Both the position numbers and the translations under genes were made by a program. From assembly GCA_965219915.1 (NCBI GenBank), contig OZ244794.1:3410001-3474000 (forward strand): DNA of 64,000 bases, given 5' to 3'. This document shows, piece by piece, positions 7,893-18,143 of this stretch (position 1 is the stretch's first letter; every line of letters starts with the position of its first letter). Below the pieces are notes generated by a model. The model made no database searches, was not told the origin of the DNA, and was given only the letters and a program-made list of their open reading frames with translations. This DNA is from Bin80 sp965219915 (GTDB lineage: Bacteria; Bacteroidota; Rhodothermia; Rhodothermales; Bin80).

Positions 7893-10800
7893 TTAAGTCT
7901 TGAACCAGTAATGATCGCGTTGGAATGGATAACTGGGCAGTGAGATTCGACTCCTCTTTTCTCCGGCAAACAGTCCTGAAAAATTCAGTTTGAGACCTGC
8001 CTCATACAACCTTGCAATGGATTGGGAAAAACTACTCCCCATAGATTCGTCGGTTGAACCATTTCGCGGTCTCTTGAAGCTTGCAAGCACAATCGGCACC
8101 GGTACACCATTCGTAGTCTGCTGCGCGACCTTTGGCCAGTCTGAAAGAATCTTTGACTTCAAGAGCATGTCAGGACCAACTTCAACTACAGCAGTCACCC
8201 CCATTTTCGCAATCGTCGCAACACATTTGTCAAATGCCACGGGTGAGCACACCTGCCTTGTCCAATACGCTGCATCCATAGATATCTCGGGGCTTACCGG
8301 TTGGCCAGTCACACCACTTATCATGTGGGTAGATGGTGGTGCGAAGGATACCTCTGCCGGGATGGCTTGAGCGTTCCCGTTATTGACATTTCCATCCATC
8401 AGTTCAGTGCACCGCGCCGCGAGGACCAGTCCATCCTCTAGCTTCAAAACACCGGCTGCATACGCAGCTGCTAGCTCGCCCGTATTGATCCCAAAGACCA
8501 CATCGGGAGAAACCCCGACACTCTCCCATAGCGCAACCTGGGCGCATTGGAGGGCAAAAACGGTTGGGGACCGCCATACCTCCGAGTCCGAAAGATCACT
8601 TGAACGCCCAAACATCACATCCAGCAGGGAGCCTCCGAGTTCTCCTTGAAGTAGCTCATCACACCGATCGAGGACTGCACGCACGACTGGCTCGCTACGA
8701 TACAATTCTTCTCCCATTTCAAGTCCTAGAGTCTCCTCTGCATTAAAGACGAATGCCACCTTTGGAGCTATTTCAGGCACGGGTAATCTTCCATTCGTGC
8801 TAGCGACGCTCATCAGTCCATTCCGCAGTGACTGTTCATCATCATAAGTAATGCCGGTACGATGAGATAAGTGACTCCTTCCCACTGCTGCCGTCCAGGC
8901 CATATCTGATAACAACGCGTCCGATTTCTTTTCGGACGGCTTTTTGAAATGCTCATCCAACCAGGAAAGGTATCCTCCCGCCAACGCTCGTAGTGCCTCG
9001 TTTGATTTCGCAGATAGGGGCAGAACCCTCATACGCCGCTGATCTTCATCTACAGGATCTGGTAGGTTTACTCCCATCTTCAGATCGGGAACAGCAATAT
9101 ATTCTGGCGAACCTATTGGAACACGAAGTTCCGTATCGCCCGGTACACTGTAACCCTCAACCACAACGTGGGCGTTCGCCCCTGAAATTGCAAAAGCGCT
9201 GACTCCCGCCCGCGGTGGCCGGTCAGCTCGGCTTGGCCAATCAATTTTCTCCGATGTGACTTTAACCGGCAATTGATCCCACTCCACATGCGGATTCGGC
9301 TCCTCAAAATGCAAATGCTTCGGGATCACTCTCCGCTCCATTGCTAACAACACTTTAATGAGACCCGCAACTCCCGCCGCTGACTCAAGATGCCCAATAT
9401 TGGTCTTTGCCGTTCCAAGTAAAAGCGGGCGATCTGCTTCACGATCCCTACCATATACGGAAGCAACTGAGTTCACTTCAATCGGATCTCCCAATTGGGA
9501 ACCAGTTCCATGTGCTTCCAGAAAGTCAACCTCAGAAGGCGGAATACCAGCCCGACGAAGCGCATCTTCCAGCACCTGCTTCTGTGCCTGACCGCTCGGC
9601 ACCGTAAGCGATGCACTCGGACCATTTTGATTCAATGCAGAACCACGGATGACACCCCATATTCGATCCCCATCGGACACGGCATCACTTAGTCGCTTAA
9701 GAACTACAACGCCGCAGCCCTCTCCCCGAACGAATCCATCTGCACTTGCATCAAATGTCCGGCAATTTCCGCTTGACGATAGCATGCCGTACTCTGCCAT
9801 AAACCTGTTGATCGCAGGAGAAAGAACCACATGGACACCTCCCGTCAGAGCAAGATCCACATCTCCAGATTTGAGATCGGAAGCTGCCTGATGAATAGCA
9901 GCCAAAGAAGATGCACAGGTCATATCCACCGCCACAGCTGGTCCCATCAGCCCCAACAGAAAAGCGACACGTCCGATAGCGACACTTCCTGCAGTGCCGA
10001 GATAGTTGTACTCCTGATCGCTTCCCGAAATTAAATCACGGTATTCACTGGCTGCCATGCCAATATACGTTCCCGTTCGGCTGTGCCTGAGGGAATCGGG
10101 ATCCATTGCAGCATCTTCAAGGGCCTGCCAACTGGTCTCCAGGAGCATACGCTGCCTCGGATCCATGCCGCGGGCCTCAATCGGACGGATATTGAAGAAA
10201 CCTGCATCAAACTGATCCAACCCATCCAGAAATGATCCCCGTCTCAGGATAGGATCCTCAGCAGCAGGATCCCCCGCTACCCCCTCCCATGGACCAGAAT
10301 CACTGCGTCCATCCGAAACGGTATTGCCCCCGGATTCAAGTAATTCCCAAAATGCCTCAATGTCCGGTGCGCCAGGAAAACGACACGCCATTCCGATCAC
10401 TGCAATGCCGTCCTCCTCGTTCCGCACAACTGGTTGCTGTTGTGTAACGAGCTGCAGCGGGGCGGGAGCAGGGCCGAGTGATCCTAATTCGTCGGCCAAG
10501 TGTTCCGCCAGCATGTTGATGTCCGGATAGTCAAATACCACAGTATTTGATGCAACATACTCGTCAGCAAATGCGCGATTGAGCCGATTCCGTAGTTCAA
10601 CGGCCATCAATGAATCCATCCCTAAGTCGAAAAATCCCACAGTAGACGAGGGAGCACTCGGCAAGCGCAAGACTGCTTGTAACTCTTGCTGGAGGAAGGA
10701 TATGAGCAGATCCTTGTGTTCCGCTGCCGGCATTCTGCGCAACTGGGATATGGGATCTTCCAGAAAGACTGTCGTATCGGCTTCTTCCTCAGAAGTATCT

Positions 10801-13800
10801 TGAAGCAAATCACCCAGTATAGCCGGCCGATCCTCACTAGCTTTCTGAAAAACTTCCCAGTCCATCGCCATGACCACAGAATGCGTTACATCTGCACGCA
10901 CCAGTTTATCAAGCGCCTTGATACCCTGCTGCGGAGTGAACCAGCGGCCACCAAGTGCAGCCCTCCGCTCCTCAATACTCTCCTTTCGTTCCGCAGCTTC
11001 GCCAATTTCCGACCAGGCCCCCCAGGCAATTGCCTGACCTGGAAGTCCAATCGCACGTCGATGCGCAGCAAGCTGATCCAAGAATGCATTCGCAGTCGCG
11101 TGATTTGCCTGTCCCGGATTCCCCATGACCCCTACGCGACTAGAAAAAAGAACAAACAAATCTAGATCACAATCTGCAGTAGCACGATGCAAATGCCATG
11201 CACCTACTACTTTGGGCCATAATACCTGCTCAAACCTATCCCAAGTCTGATTTCCTAGAGCACCATCTGATAATACACCTACACTATGGATTACTCCGGC
11301 AAGGGGCGGCAATTCCTGCCGTATATCCGCAAGCATTTTGTCCACCGCGGGGAGATCCGTCACATCTGCAAGAGCTACTCGCACGGTAACACCACGCGCT
11401 TGCAATGCATCAACTACCTCCTGTGCCTCCCCTTCCGGTGGGCGCCGCCCGTTCAGCACGATGGCGCCTGCTCCATGATCCGCCAACCAGTTTGCGACAG
11501 CAAGCCCGATTCCTCCCAGACCGCCAGTAACCAAATATGTTCGATCCCCTCTTAACTGCCCCCTAACCAGGGCTGATGTCGTGACTACAATCTTGCCAAG
11601 ATGGCGGGCAGACCGCATGAACTGCAGAGCAGCACTTGCTTCGGCCAGCGGCCATCTGCTATGACGAATGGGCGTTAGACTCCCTTCGCTAAACTGTTTC
11701 AGTAAGTTCCTGAGAACCCGGCCAACCCACTCGGGGTCCGTTTTTTTGAGTACATCCAGTTCAAGAATGGCATACTTCACATCTGGGCGTACGGCCGCCA
11801 TCTCCTCTTCACTCAGAATATCCCGTCTTGCTAATTCTACAAATCGACCTCCCCGAACAAGGCATGACAGACTCGCATCAATGAAACCCTCGCTCGTAAG
11901 ACTATTCAGTACTACATCAACTCCCTCACCATCTGTAGCATCAAGGATTTCTGCTCCGAAAAGTGTATCACGGCTATTGAATACATGCTCCACCCCTAAC
12001 GAACGCAGGTATTTCTGCTTTGGGGCACTTGCCGTTGCAAAAACTTCGGCCCCTGCGACCTGAGCCAACTGAATGGCTGCCAAACCCACACCACCCGCTC
12101 CGGCATGAATCAGCACCCGATCACCAGCCTCCAAGCCCGAGAACTCATATGACAGCGCAGCTGAAACAAAAGCACTCGGCACCGTAGCCATTTCCGATAC
12201 AGAGAACCCCTCTGGTGCACGCGCTACAAGTTCTCCATGTGTTACCATTTCCGCTGCGAATGCACCAAACCCCAGCCCAACTACGTGATCACCAACCGAA
12301 ACAGTTGTCACCTCAGAGCCTATCTCCAGTACATCTCCACATACCTCCCTGCCGAGATTTCCCTCTTGAATGAATGCGAGAGAACGAAATACGTCCCAAA
12401 AATTAAGACCGGCGGCCTTGACTGCGACACGAACTTCTTTCGGCTCCAATCCCCGATGAGACAGCGTCTTGACGTGGATGTTTTCAATTACGCCATCTGG
12501 ATCTGGGGCCAGCACCCAAGGAGCGTCATCCGGAAAACTGAGACGTTCCAAGCCAGCATTCTCTCTGGCCAGACGTGCTACGTTTCGTCGTCCGTTACGA
12601 TAGGCAATATGATTTTCATGGTCAGGGTTGAGCAGCTCTGTCACCAGATCGGGTTTTGCGGCAGTTTCGGCTGGATCCAGGTCAATCATTCTTGTCTGCA
12701 GATGCGTCAATTCCCGGGATACACCCTTACCGAATCCCCACAATGCCGCACCAGCTAGCTGGCCTGTGAACTCCCTTTCCAGCACTTGGGCACCCCGAGT
12801 AATAAACCAGATGCCTTTGTCCGGTAAGACGTTGGTGTCTATTACTGCCTGTACCAGTACCAGCGCACTCTCCACGATTCGCCTGGTATCCTGCGCCATC
12901 TCATCGGTTGAAGCACTTGGACCTGCGCCATCAAGGGCGCCAAGATGCACAACTCCCTTCAGCGGCAAATCTTTGGAAACGCTTCGCAGCAACTCTTCCC
13001 ACGATTCCCGGCAACTAATGTCGATGGTGACCTGGATCTTTCCAGGTTCCTCCGATTCAAGGGCGGGATTCTTGGAGTCTGCTATACCAGCATCCACGAG
13101 TACAACTGTCTGGTTATTGCTGACCAAGTCTTCTGCAAGACATTCGGCGGTCCCATTGTGATCGGCCACCAGAACCCAAATCCCGGTACGCTCCTGTATT
13201 TCGGTGGGACCTTGGGCTACGATCACCCCCTTGTCGTGTCTTCTGATTGTATCAGTTTCCTCAATTCCCAGGATCTCCACCTCACCAAAACCTGCATCGC
13301 TAAGTGCACGCCGCCATACTGCCGGACTGGCCAAAGCATGGTGAGGACGGTAGTCATCGGCAAACCGCCACCAGCCGTCCAGTTGCCCGAACGTCAGATC
13401 CATCCAGCCCTGCCCACTCAGGTTCTCAAGCGCTACCAATTGACCGGACGGTGCGAGAAGATCCCGACAGTACTCAAGCGTCTCATGAAGATATCGTGTG
13501 GCATGTATCACATTGGAGGCAATCAGCAAATCGTAGCTGTGCATCTCAAAGCCCTGCGCTACAGGATCATTTTCAATATTTAGCGGGCGGTACTCCATTG
13601 GTTTACCCCCAAATCGTGCTTCCGCCTCCGCAAAGAAGCCCGCCGAAATATCGGTATACATATAGTCAAAACGCCCCTCTGGGAGTTCGGGAAGGATGGC
13701 GGCAGTGGCAGAGCCTGTGCCCGCACCAACCTCAATGATCCTAAGGTGGCGCTCGGCGGGTAATTCGCTTACAAGCGCAGATACCGTTTCTTTTAGAATA

Positions 13801-16800
13801 CGGTTTGCCGCTCGAGCCACCGGCGCTTTGAGGTACAGATCTCCTGGAGTCGGATCTCCGCTACTGAAAAGCAGTGTCAGTGGATCCTTCTGAGCACGAA
13901 GCACTTCGCTCAAGGCAGTTCCACAACGCCGAAAGAGTCCGACTTCGGTTGTGCCATGAGGAAACCGCTCGGCCATCCCATCTGCAAACTCTTCCAGATC
14001 TACCGGCATTTCATCGGGCAATGCATCCCCAGATGCAATCCTGACAACAAAGGAGCCATCTATCTCCTCCACAATTCCAGACTTGGCCAGCATCTCGAGC
14101 ATTCGACGAAAGACGCGCTCGTGATCTGAAATGACCCCCAATCGTTTCCGTAGAACCTCCGATTCTATAATGTCCCCTTGCTTGCGCTTCCATCCCAGTT
14201 CCTCCAAGGTTGCGAGCGCACGCGAGCGAGACCACCGCTCAAGATCATCCAGTAGAGCATTCCTCTCTTCGGGCTGAACCCCTTCTTCGCTTAAATACGC
14301 TGACAGAAGCCCAGAATTCGCCGCAACCGTTCCCGGGGAAGGAAGAAAATCTGCCGACAGTACTGCCGGAACTAAAGGACTTTCACGCCAGAGAATCTCG
14401 TACAGAAGATCATCAATATCTTCGACCGCAGAAAGCAACGCTCCCCGGGTCGCACGCTTCACAATATACCCGCTCAATCCACCAATCAGAGTACCATCCG
14501 TGTCATAAATGCGCAGTTCGGCACTCATTATCTCCGCGGTGGAACCTGATTTTTCTTTTGCCCCCTTTGAGACCTCATTCATTCTGACATGACAAACCAC
14601 ATTGTTCGGCAGTCGTCCTGATAACCAGAGGCGATCCCAGCCAAACGGTAGATAAGTCGTCTCCCCTTCAACTCCGCCCGGGTTACGTGCGGCAGCCACA
14701 ACCTGGAAACACCCATCCAGAATCAGAGGGTGAATATCCAACTCGTTACTTTCAATTGTGTCAGGGAAAGACACTTCCCCTACTGCTTCTCCGGGTTTGT
14801 ACCAAAATCTCTTGAGTGTGCGGAAGGAGGATCTCAGGTCAATTCCCGTGTCGGCCCTAGCCTGGTAGTAAGATGAAGCACTTCCAGTAGACATCCCGGC
14901 CCTCAGATTTTCCAGATTAACCTGACCACTTTCTTCCGGCATCGCGGTAGCCGAAGACAAGCTGCCCTCCACATGCATCACCCAATCCTCTCCCTCCCCC
15001 CGACTGAATATCTGTATGCGTTGGGGCTTTTCGGCCTCTGCAGGAGCAATAAGAATCTGCAATTCCCGCCCATCATCGTCCTCACTATCACTGGATTTTT
15101 GCTCTGGAAACACGAGTGCGTTATGCAACTGCATATCTTCCACGATCACCAATCCGCTCCCTTCAGTGAGACATGCCGAGGCTGCCATGGCACCATAGAG
15201 TGCACCAGGGGCAATGACCCGGCCGTACACCTGGTGATCTTGCAACCAATTCGGACTTGACCGGAATACCTCGGTTTCGTACGCCACCTCACCACTCGCA
15301 AAATCTCGTCGTGAACCCAACAGGGGATGATCGCCTGCGCTGAAACCGCGCCTCTTTGACTCTTTAATCCAGTAATGATCTCGCTGGAAGGGATAGCCCG
15401 GCAGCTGAATACGCCGCCGAACCTCGCCCGCAAAGAGTCCCTCAAATTGAATGGTCAGTCCCGCTTGGTACGCCTGAGCAACGGCCTGTTGAAAATCACT
15501 CGTCGCCGCATCCTCCGGAATATCACCGGAGGGCACCTGGAGGCTTGAAATCATGGACGGCGGCGTCTGAGACTCCGGCCAAGCCAGCGCCACCATATTG
15601 GTCAGAATCGGACGCGGACCAATTTCAATTATCAGATCAACCCCGAGCTCCGAAAGTGTTTGAACACCCGATGCAAACGCGACCGCTTCGCGACCATGCC
15701 GCCGCCAATAAGCACCATCAAGAGTCTGACTGGACCCCACCACTTCCCCTGTTAAATTGCTCACTACTTTCAGCGAAGGAGCCTGGATCGCAATCTCACT
15801 CAGAGACGCTTCCAATGTATCCAAGACCGGCTCCATCATCGCACTGTGAAACGCCTTGGACGTATTCAGACGTTTGACTCGGATACCCTCGGATTCAAAA
15901 TGTTCGATGATCGACTGGATCCGGGGGATCGGGCCACTAACAACCTGGTGCGTACCGTTATTCGCCGAAACGCTCAACCCAATACCCGGTGTTGATGCGT
16001 TTATCTCCTCAACCGCGGAGGCTACTTGCGCTGGGAGGGCAAAAACAGCAGCCATGGCACCAGGGTCTGTCTCTGCAAACAGAGCACCTCGTGTGATCGC
16101 AAACCGCATCCCGTCTTCTAAGCTGAATACCCCTGCCGCCTGCGCAGCCGCCAACTCCCCAACACTGTGTCCAATCACCACAGAGGGCTGAACTCCTATA
16201 CTTGCCCAAAGGGCGGTGAGTGCACACTCCAACGCGTAAAGGGCTGGCTGCTCCCACGCCGTATTGCTTAAATCACAATCGGTACGTCCAAAAATAGCGT
16301 CCAACAGCGAGAGCTTTCGCTCGGCCTGGAATACTGCTTCGCATCGATCAAACACCGCCCGTGCAACCGGTTCGCATTCATAGATCGCGCGCCCCATACC
16401 GGTCCACTGACTTCCCTGTCCGGTATAAGCGAACGCTATTTTGGTTGCGGCTTGAGGACGGATGTTTTCAGCCGAATCAGCTAGCGCTGTGAGCTTCTGT
16501 CTCAGGGATACCTCATCGTGAAAAACTACGCCGGATCGATACTCAAAATGACTTCGCCCCATCGCCGCCGTCCACGCCATGTCTGCGAATAATGGCGCTG
16601 CTGCGGAGCCATTCAGTGTAACTTCTTGCCCGCGCTCATCCAGCCACTGCTCATAATTCCCCGCGATTGACTGCAAGGCGGCCGGGGATTTGCCAGATAG
16701 AGGAAGTAGTCGTACCTGTCGCTGCGGAGTAACCTCTCCATCGGACAATGGGGATTCACGCTCCCCTGACGCTGACACAGTTTGGGGTACATTTATTACC

Positions 16801-18143
16801 CGATTCTGGTCATTTGACGTTCCATTCTTGGCAAGGTATTCCTCCAATATGATGTGGGAATTGGTGCCAGATATTCCAAAAGAGTTGATGCCCGCAATAC
16901 GCGGTCTCCCATTGACCGCCGGAAGATCCATCATCTCCGAAGTCACGCGCAGGTTCATCTTATCCCAGTCAACGGCCGGCGTGGGGTTATGAAAATGTAA
17001 ATGCTTTGGAATGACTCCACGCTGCAGAACAAGTACAGCTTTGATCAAGCCAGCAATACCGGCAGCGGATTCAAGATGACCAATATTGGTCTTCACTGAT
17101 CCCACGAGCAGCGGCCGATCCGGCGCTCGCCCCTGACCATAAACAGTTGACATTGCCTCTAGCTCAATAGGATCGCCTACGGATGTCCCTGTGCCGTGCG
17201 CTTCCACGTAATCCACTTCCGCCGCGGTGACCCCCGCATCCCTGAGTGCCTGGCCCATCACCTGCTCAAGAGCAGGAATGTGCGGAACGGTCATGCCCAC
17301 ACTGTCTCCTCCATGATTTACCGCCGAACCCCTAATCACTGCCCAGATTTTATCGCCATCTGCCTCGGCTTCCTGCAGACGCTTCAGTACAACAACCCCG
17401 CATCCTTCGCCCCGTACATAACCATTCGCCGATGCATCAAACACTTTACACTGTCCGTCCGGGGAGAGTATTCCCGCATCAGCACGAATCTTAAATACAT
17501 GGCCACTTAAAATATTCTGTACTCCACCAACAATGGCCATATCAGTCTTTCCCCGCTGCAGATCAGATACCGCGTCGTTCACTGCAACCAGAGACGAGGC
17601 ACATGCAGCATCTATCGCTTTTGATGGACCCCGAAGACCCAGAAAAAAAGATACGCGCCCATTTGGACCGCTCATACTGGTTCCAGACATCGCGTAGAGG
17701 CTGGAAGCCGCATCCACAGGCTTATGATTGGATTCCACAATCCGCATCCTGTACTCATAATTACTGATCCCGGTATATACCCCTGTAAGGCTACCCTTCA
17801 GGCCAAGTGGATCTATCCCTGCATCTTCAAGGGCCCGCCAGCTGGTTTCCACCATCATGCGTTGCTGTGGATCTAGCCAGTTGGCCTCAACCGGTGAAAT
17901 CCGAAAGAATTGCGGATCAAACTGCTCAATATCATCGAGGTATGAGCAGAAGCGACACGCATCAGGCAGATTTGGGATGTCTGCGAACATCACGTCAATG
18001 CGCCTATTTCCCGCCCCTTTCGGGATATCCATCACAGAATTTTGGCCGGAAACAAGCAAACGCCAATAATCCTGGATACTTGCGGCACCTGGAAACCTGC
18101 ATGCCATTCCTACAATTGCAAGGGGAGCTTTGTCCTGATTCAT
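7893..18143 (-). CDS. Type I polyketide synthase, full HR module plus KS-AT° stub
   Basis: 3416 residues. Approximate domains: KS1 5-435 (Cys181, EAHGTG, NIGHLE); AT1 570-920 (GHSVG with Ser660; AFHS motif, suggesting malonyl-CoA); DH 939-1235 (HxxxGxxxxP with His970; LDGCFQ second motif); C-methyltransferase about 1340-1620 (EVGAGTG near 1472); structural KR 1640-1800; ER 1883-2184 (GAGGVG); KR 2200-2400 (TGGLGGIG, but the usual catalytic Tyr is His2348 in GQANHATAN); ACP 2480-2550 (GMDSLM, Ser2510); KS2 2578-2993 (Cys2743, EAHGTG, NIGHLE); then a degenerate AT to the end. AT2 has GINTG for GHSxG, NAEETL for TGQGSQ, and lacks about 100 residues including the AFHS motif. The protein stops right after the post-AT linker. 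The order KS-AT-DH-MT-ER-KR-ACP is that of highly reducing iterative synthases. The product is unknown. GAGAG lies just before the ATG. Confidence 0.97.
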   Translation of the reverse strand: MNQDKAPLAIVGMACRFPGAASIQDYWRLLVSGQNSVMDIPKGAGNRRIDVMFADIPNLPDACRFCSYLDDIEQFDPQFFRISPVEANWLDPQQRMMVETSWRALEDAGIDPLGLKGSLTGVYTGISNYEYRMRIVESNHKPVDAASSLYAMSGTSMSGPNGRVSFFLGLRGPSKAIDAACASSLVAVNDAVSDLQRGKTDMAIVGGVQNILSGHVFKIRADAGILSPDGQCKVFDASANGYVRGEGCGVVVLKRLQEAEADGDKIWAVIRGSAVNHGGDSVGMTVPHIPALEQVMGQALRDAGVTAAEVDYVEAHGTGTSVGDPIELEAMSTVYGQGRAPDRPLLVGSVKTNIGHLESAAGIAGLIKAVLVLQRGVIPKHLHFHNPTPAVDWDKMNLRVTSEMMDLPAVNGRPRIAGINSFGISGTNSHIILEEYLAKNGTSNDQNRVINVPQTVSASGERESPLSDGEVTPQRQVRLLPLSGKSPAALQSIAGNYEQWLDERGQEVTLNGSAAAPLFADMAWTAAMGRSHFEYRSGVVFHDEVSLRQKLTALADSAENIRPQAATKIAFAYTGQGSQWTGMGRAIYECEPVARAVFDRCEAVFQAERKLSLLDAIFGRTDCDLSNTAWEQPALYALECALTALWASIGVQPSVVIGHSVGELAAAQAAGVFSLEDGMRFAITRGALFAETDPGAMAAVFALPAQVASAVEEINASTPGIGLSVSANNGTHQVVSGPIPRIQSIIEHFESEGIRVKRLNTSKAFHSAMMEPVLDTLEASLSEIAIQAPSLKVVSNLTGEVVGSSQTLDGAYWRRHGREAVAFASGVQTLSELGVDLIIEIGPRPILTNMVALAWPESQTPPSMISSLQVPSGDIPEDAATSDFQQAVAQAYQAGLTIQFEGLFAGEVRRRIQLPGYPFQRDHYWIKESKRRGFSAGDHPLLGSRRDFASGEVAYETEVFRSSPNWLQDHQVYGRVIAPGALYGAMAASACLTEGSGLVIVEDMQLHNALVFPEQKSSDSEDDDGRELQILIAPAEAEKPQRIQIFSRGEGEDWVMHVEGSLSSATAMPEESGQVNLENLRAGMSTGSASSYYQARADTGIDLRSSFRTLKRFWYKPGEAVGEVSFPDTIESNELDIHPLILDGCFQVVAAARNPGGVEGETTYLPFGWDRLWLSGRLPNNVVCHVRMNEVSKGAKEKSGSTAEIMSAELRIYDTDGTLIGGLSGYIVKRATRGALLSAVEDIDDLLYEILWRESPLVPAVLSADFLPSPGTVAANSGLLSAYLSEEGVQPEERNALLDDLERWSRSRALATLEELGWKRKQGDIIESEVLRKRLGVISDHERVFRRMLEMLAKSGIVEEIDGSFVVRIASGDALPDEMPVDLEEFADGMAERFPHGTTEVGLFRRCGTALSEVLRAQKDPLTLLFSSGDPTPGDLYLKAPVARAANRILKETVSALVSELPAERHLRIIEVGAGTGSATAAILPELPEGRFDYMYTDISAGFFAEAEARFGGKPMEYRPLNIENDPVAQGFEMHSYDLLIASNVIHATRYLHETLEYCRDLLAPSGQLVALENLSGQGWMDLTFGQLDGWWRFADDYRPHHALASPAVWRRALSDAGFGEVEILGIEETDTIRRHDKGVIVAQGPTEIQERTGIWVLVADHNGTAECLAEDLVSNNQTVVLVDAGIADSKNPALESEEPGKIQVTIDISCRESWEELLRSVSKDLPLKGVVHLGALDGAGPSASTDEMAQDTRRIVESALVLVQAVIDTNVLPDKGIWFITRGAQVLEREFTGQLAGAALWGFGKGVSRELTHLQTRMIDLDPAETAAKPDLVTELLNPDHENHIAYRNGRRNVARLARENAGLERLSFPDDAPWVLAPDPDGVIENIHVKTLSHRGLEPKEVRVAVKAAGLNFWDVFRSLAFIQEGNLGREVCGDVLEIGSEVTTVSVGDHVVGLGFGAFAAEMVTHGELVARAPEGFSVSEMATVPSAFVSAALSYEFSGLEAGDRVLIHAGAGGVGLAAIQLAQVAGAEVFATASAPKQKYLRSLGVEHVFNSRDTLFGAEILDATDGEGVDVVLNSLTSEGFIDASLSCLVRGGRFVELARRDILSEEEMAAVRPDVKYAILELDVLKKTDPEWVGRVLRNLLKQFSEGSLTPIRHSRWPLAEASAALQFMRSARHLGKIVVTTSALVRGQLRGDRTYLVTGGLGGIGLAVANWLADHGAGAIVLNGRRPPEGEAQEVVDALQARGVTVRVALADVTDLPAVDKMLADIRQELPPLAGVIHSVGVLSDGALGNQTWDRFEQVLWPKVVGAWHLHRATADCDLDLFVLFSSRVGVMGNPGQANHATANAFLDQLAAHRRAIGLPGQAIAWGAWSEIGEAAERKESIEERRAALGGRWFTPQQGIKALDKLVRADVTHSVVMAMDWEVFQKASEDRPAILGDLLQDTSEEEADTTVFLEDPISQLRRMPAAEHKDLLISFLQQELQAVLRLPSAPSSTVGFFDLGMDSLMAVELRNRLNRAFADEYVASNTVVFDYPDINMLAEHLADELGSLGPAPAPLQLVTQQQPVVRNEEDGIAVIGMACRFPGAPDIEAFWELLESGGNTVSDGRSDSGPWEGVAGDPAAEDPILRRGSFLDGLDQFDAGFFNIRPIEARGMDPRQRMLLETSWQALEDAAMDPDSLRHSRTGTYIGMAASEYRDLISGSDQEYNYLGTAGSVAIGRVAFLLGLMGPAVAVDMTCASSLAAIHQAASDLKSGDVDLALTGGVHVVLSPAINRFMAEYGMLSSSGNCRTFDASADGFVRGEGCGVVVLKRLSDAVSDGDRIWGVIRGSALNQNGPSASLTVPSGQAQKQVLEDALRRAGIPPSEVDFLEAHGTGSQLGDPIEVNSVASVYGRDREADRPLLLGTAKTNIGHLESAAGVAGLIKVLLAMERRVIPKHLHFEEPNPHVEWDQLPVKVTSEKIDWPSRADRPPRAGVSAFAISGANAHVVVEGYSVPGDTELRVPIGSPEYIAVPDLKMGVNLPDPVDEDQRRMRVLPLSAKSNEALRALAGGYLSWLDEHFKKPSEKKSDALLSDMAWTAAVGRSHLSHRTGITYDDEQSLRNGLMSVASTNGRLPVPEIAPKVAFVFNAEETLGLEMGEELYRSEPVVRAVLDRCDELLQGELGGSLLDVMFGRSSDLSDSEVWRSPTVFALQCAQVALWESVGVSPDVVFGINTGELAAAYAAGVLKLEDGLVLAARCTELMDGNVNNGNAQAIPAEVSFAPPSTHMISGVTGQPVSPEISMDAAYWTRQVCSPVAFDKCVATIAKMGVTAVVEVGPDMLLKSKILSDWPKVAQQTTNGVPVPIVLASFKRPRNGSTDESMGSSFSQSIARLYEAGLKLNFSGLFAGEKRSRISLPSYPFQRDHYWFKT
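8470..8800 (-). other. Degenerate, shortened acyltransferase domain of PKS module 2
   Basis: Within the PKS, about residues 3115-3225. Compared with AT1 of the same protein, the oxyanion segment TGQGSQ reads NAEETL and the nucleophile elbow GHSVG reads GINTG, so Ser is replaced by Asn-Thr. After this point the ferredoxin-like subdomain and the substrate-selecting AFHS motif are missing, and the chain resumes at the AYW segment near the domain end. The flanking KS-AT linker and the post-AT tail (YPFQRDHYW) are kept. It cannot load extender units by the normal mechanism; it may remain as a structural or docking element. Confidence 0.85.

Noticed and set aside
12237..13583. Several 170-210-codon plus-strand frames inside the PKS
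   Set aside because: They mirror the ER and methyltransferase regions of the PKS on the opposite strand and look like shadows.
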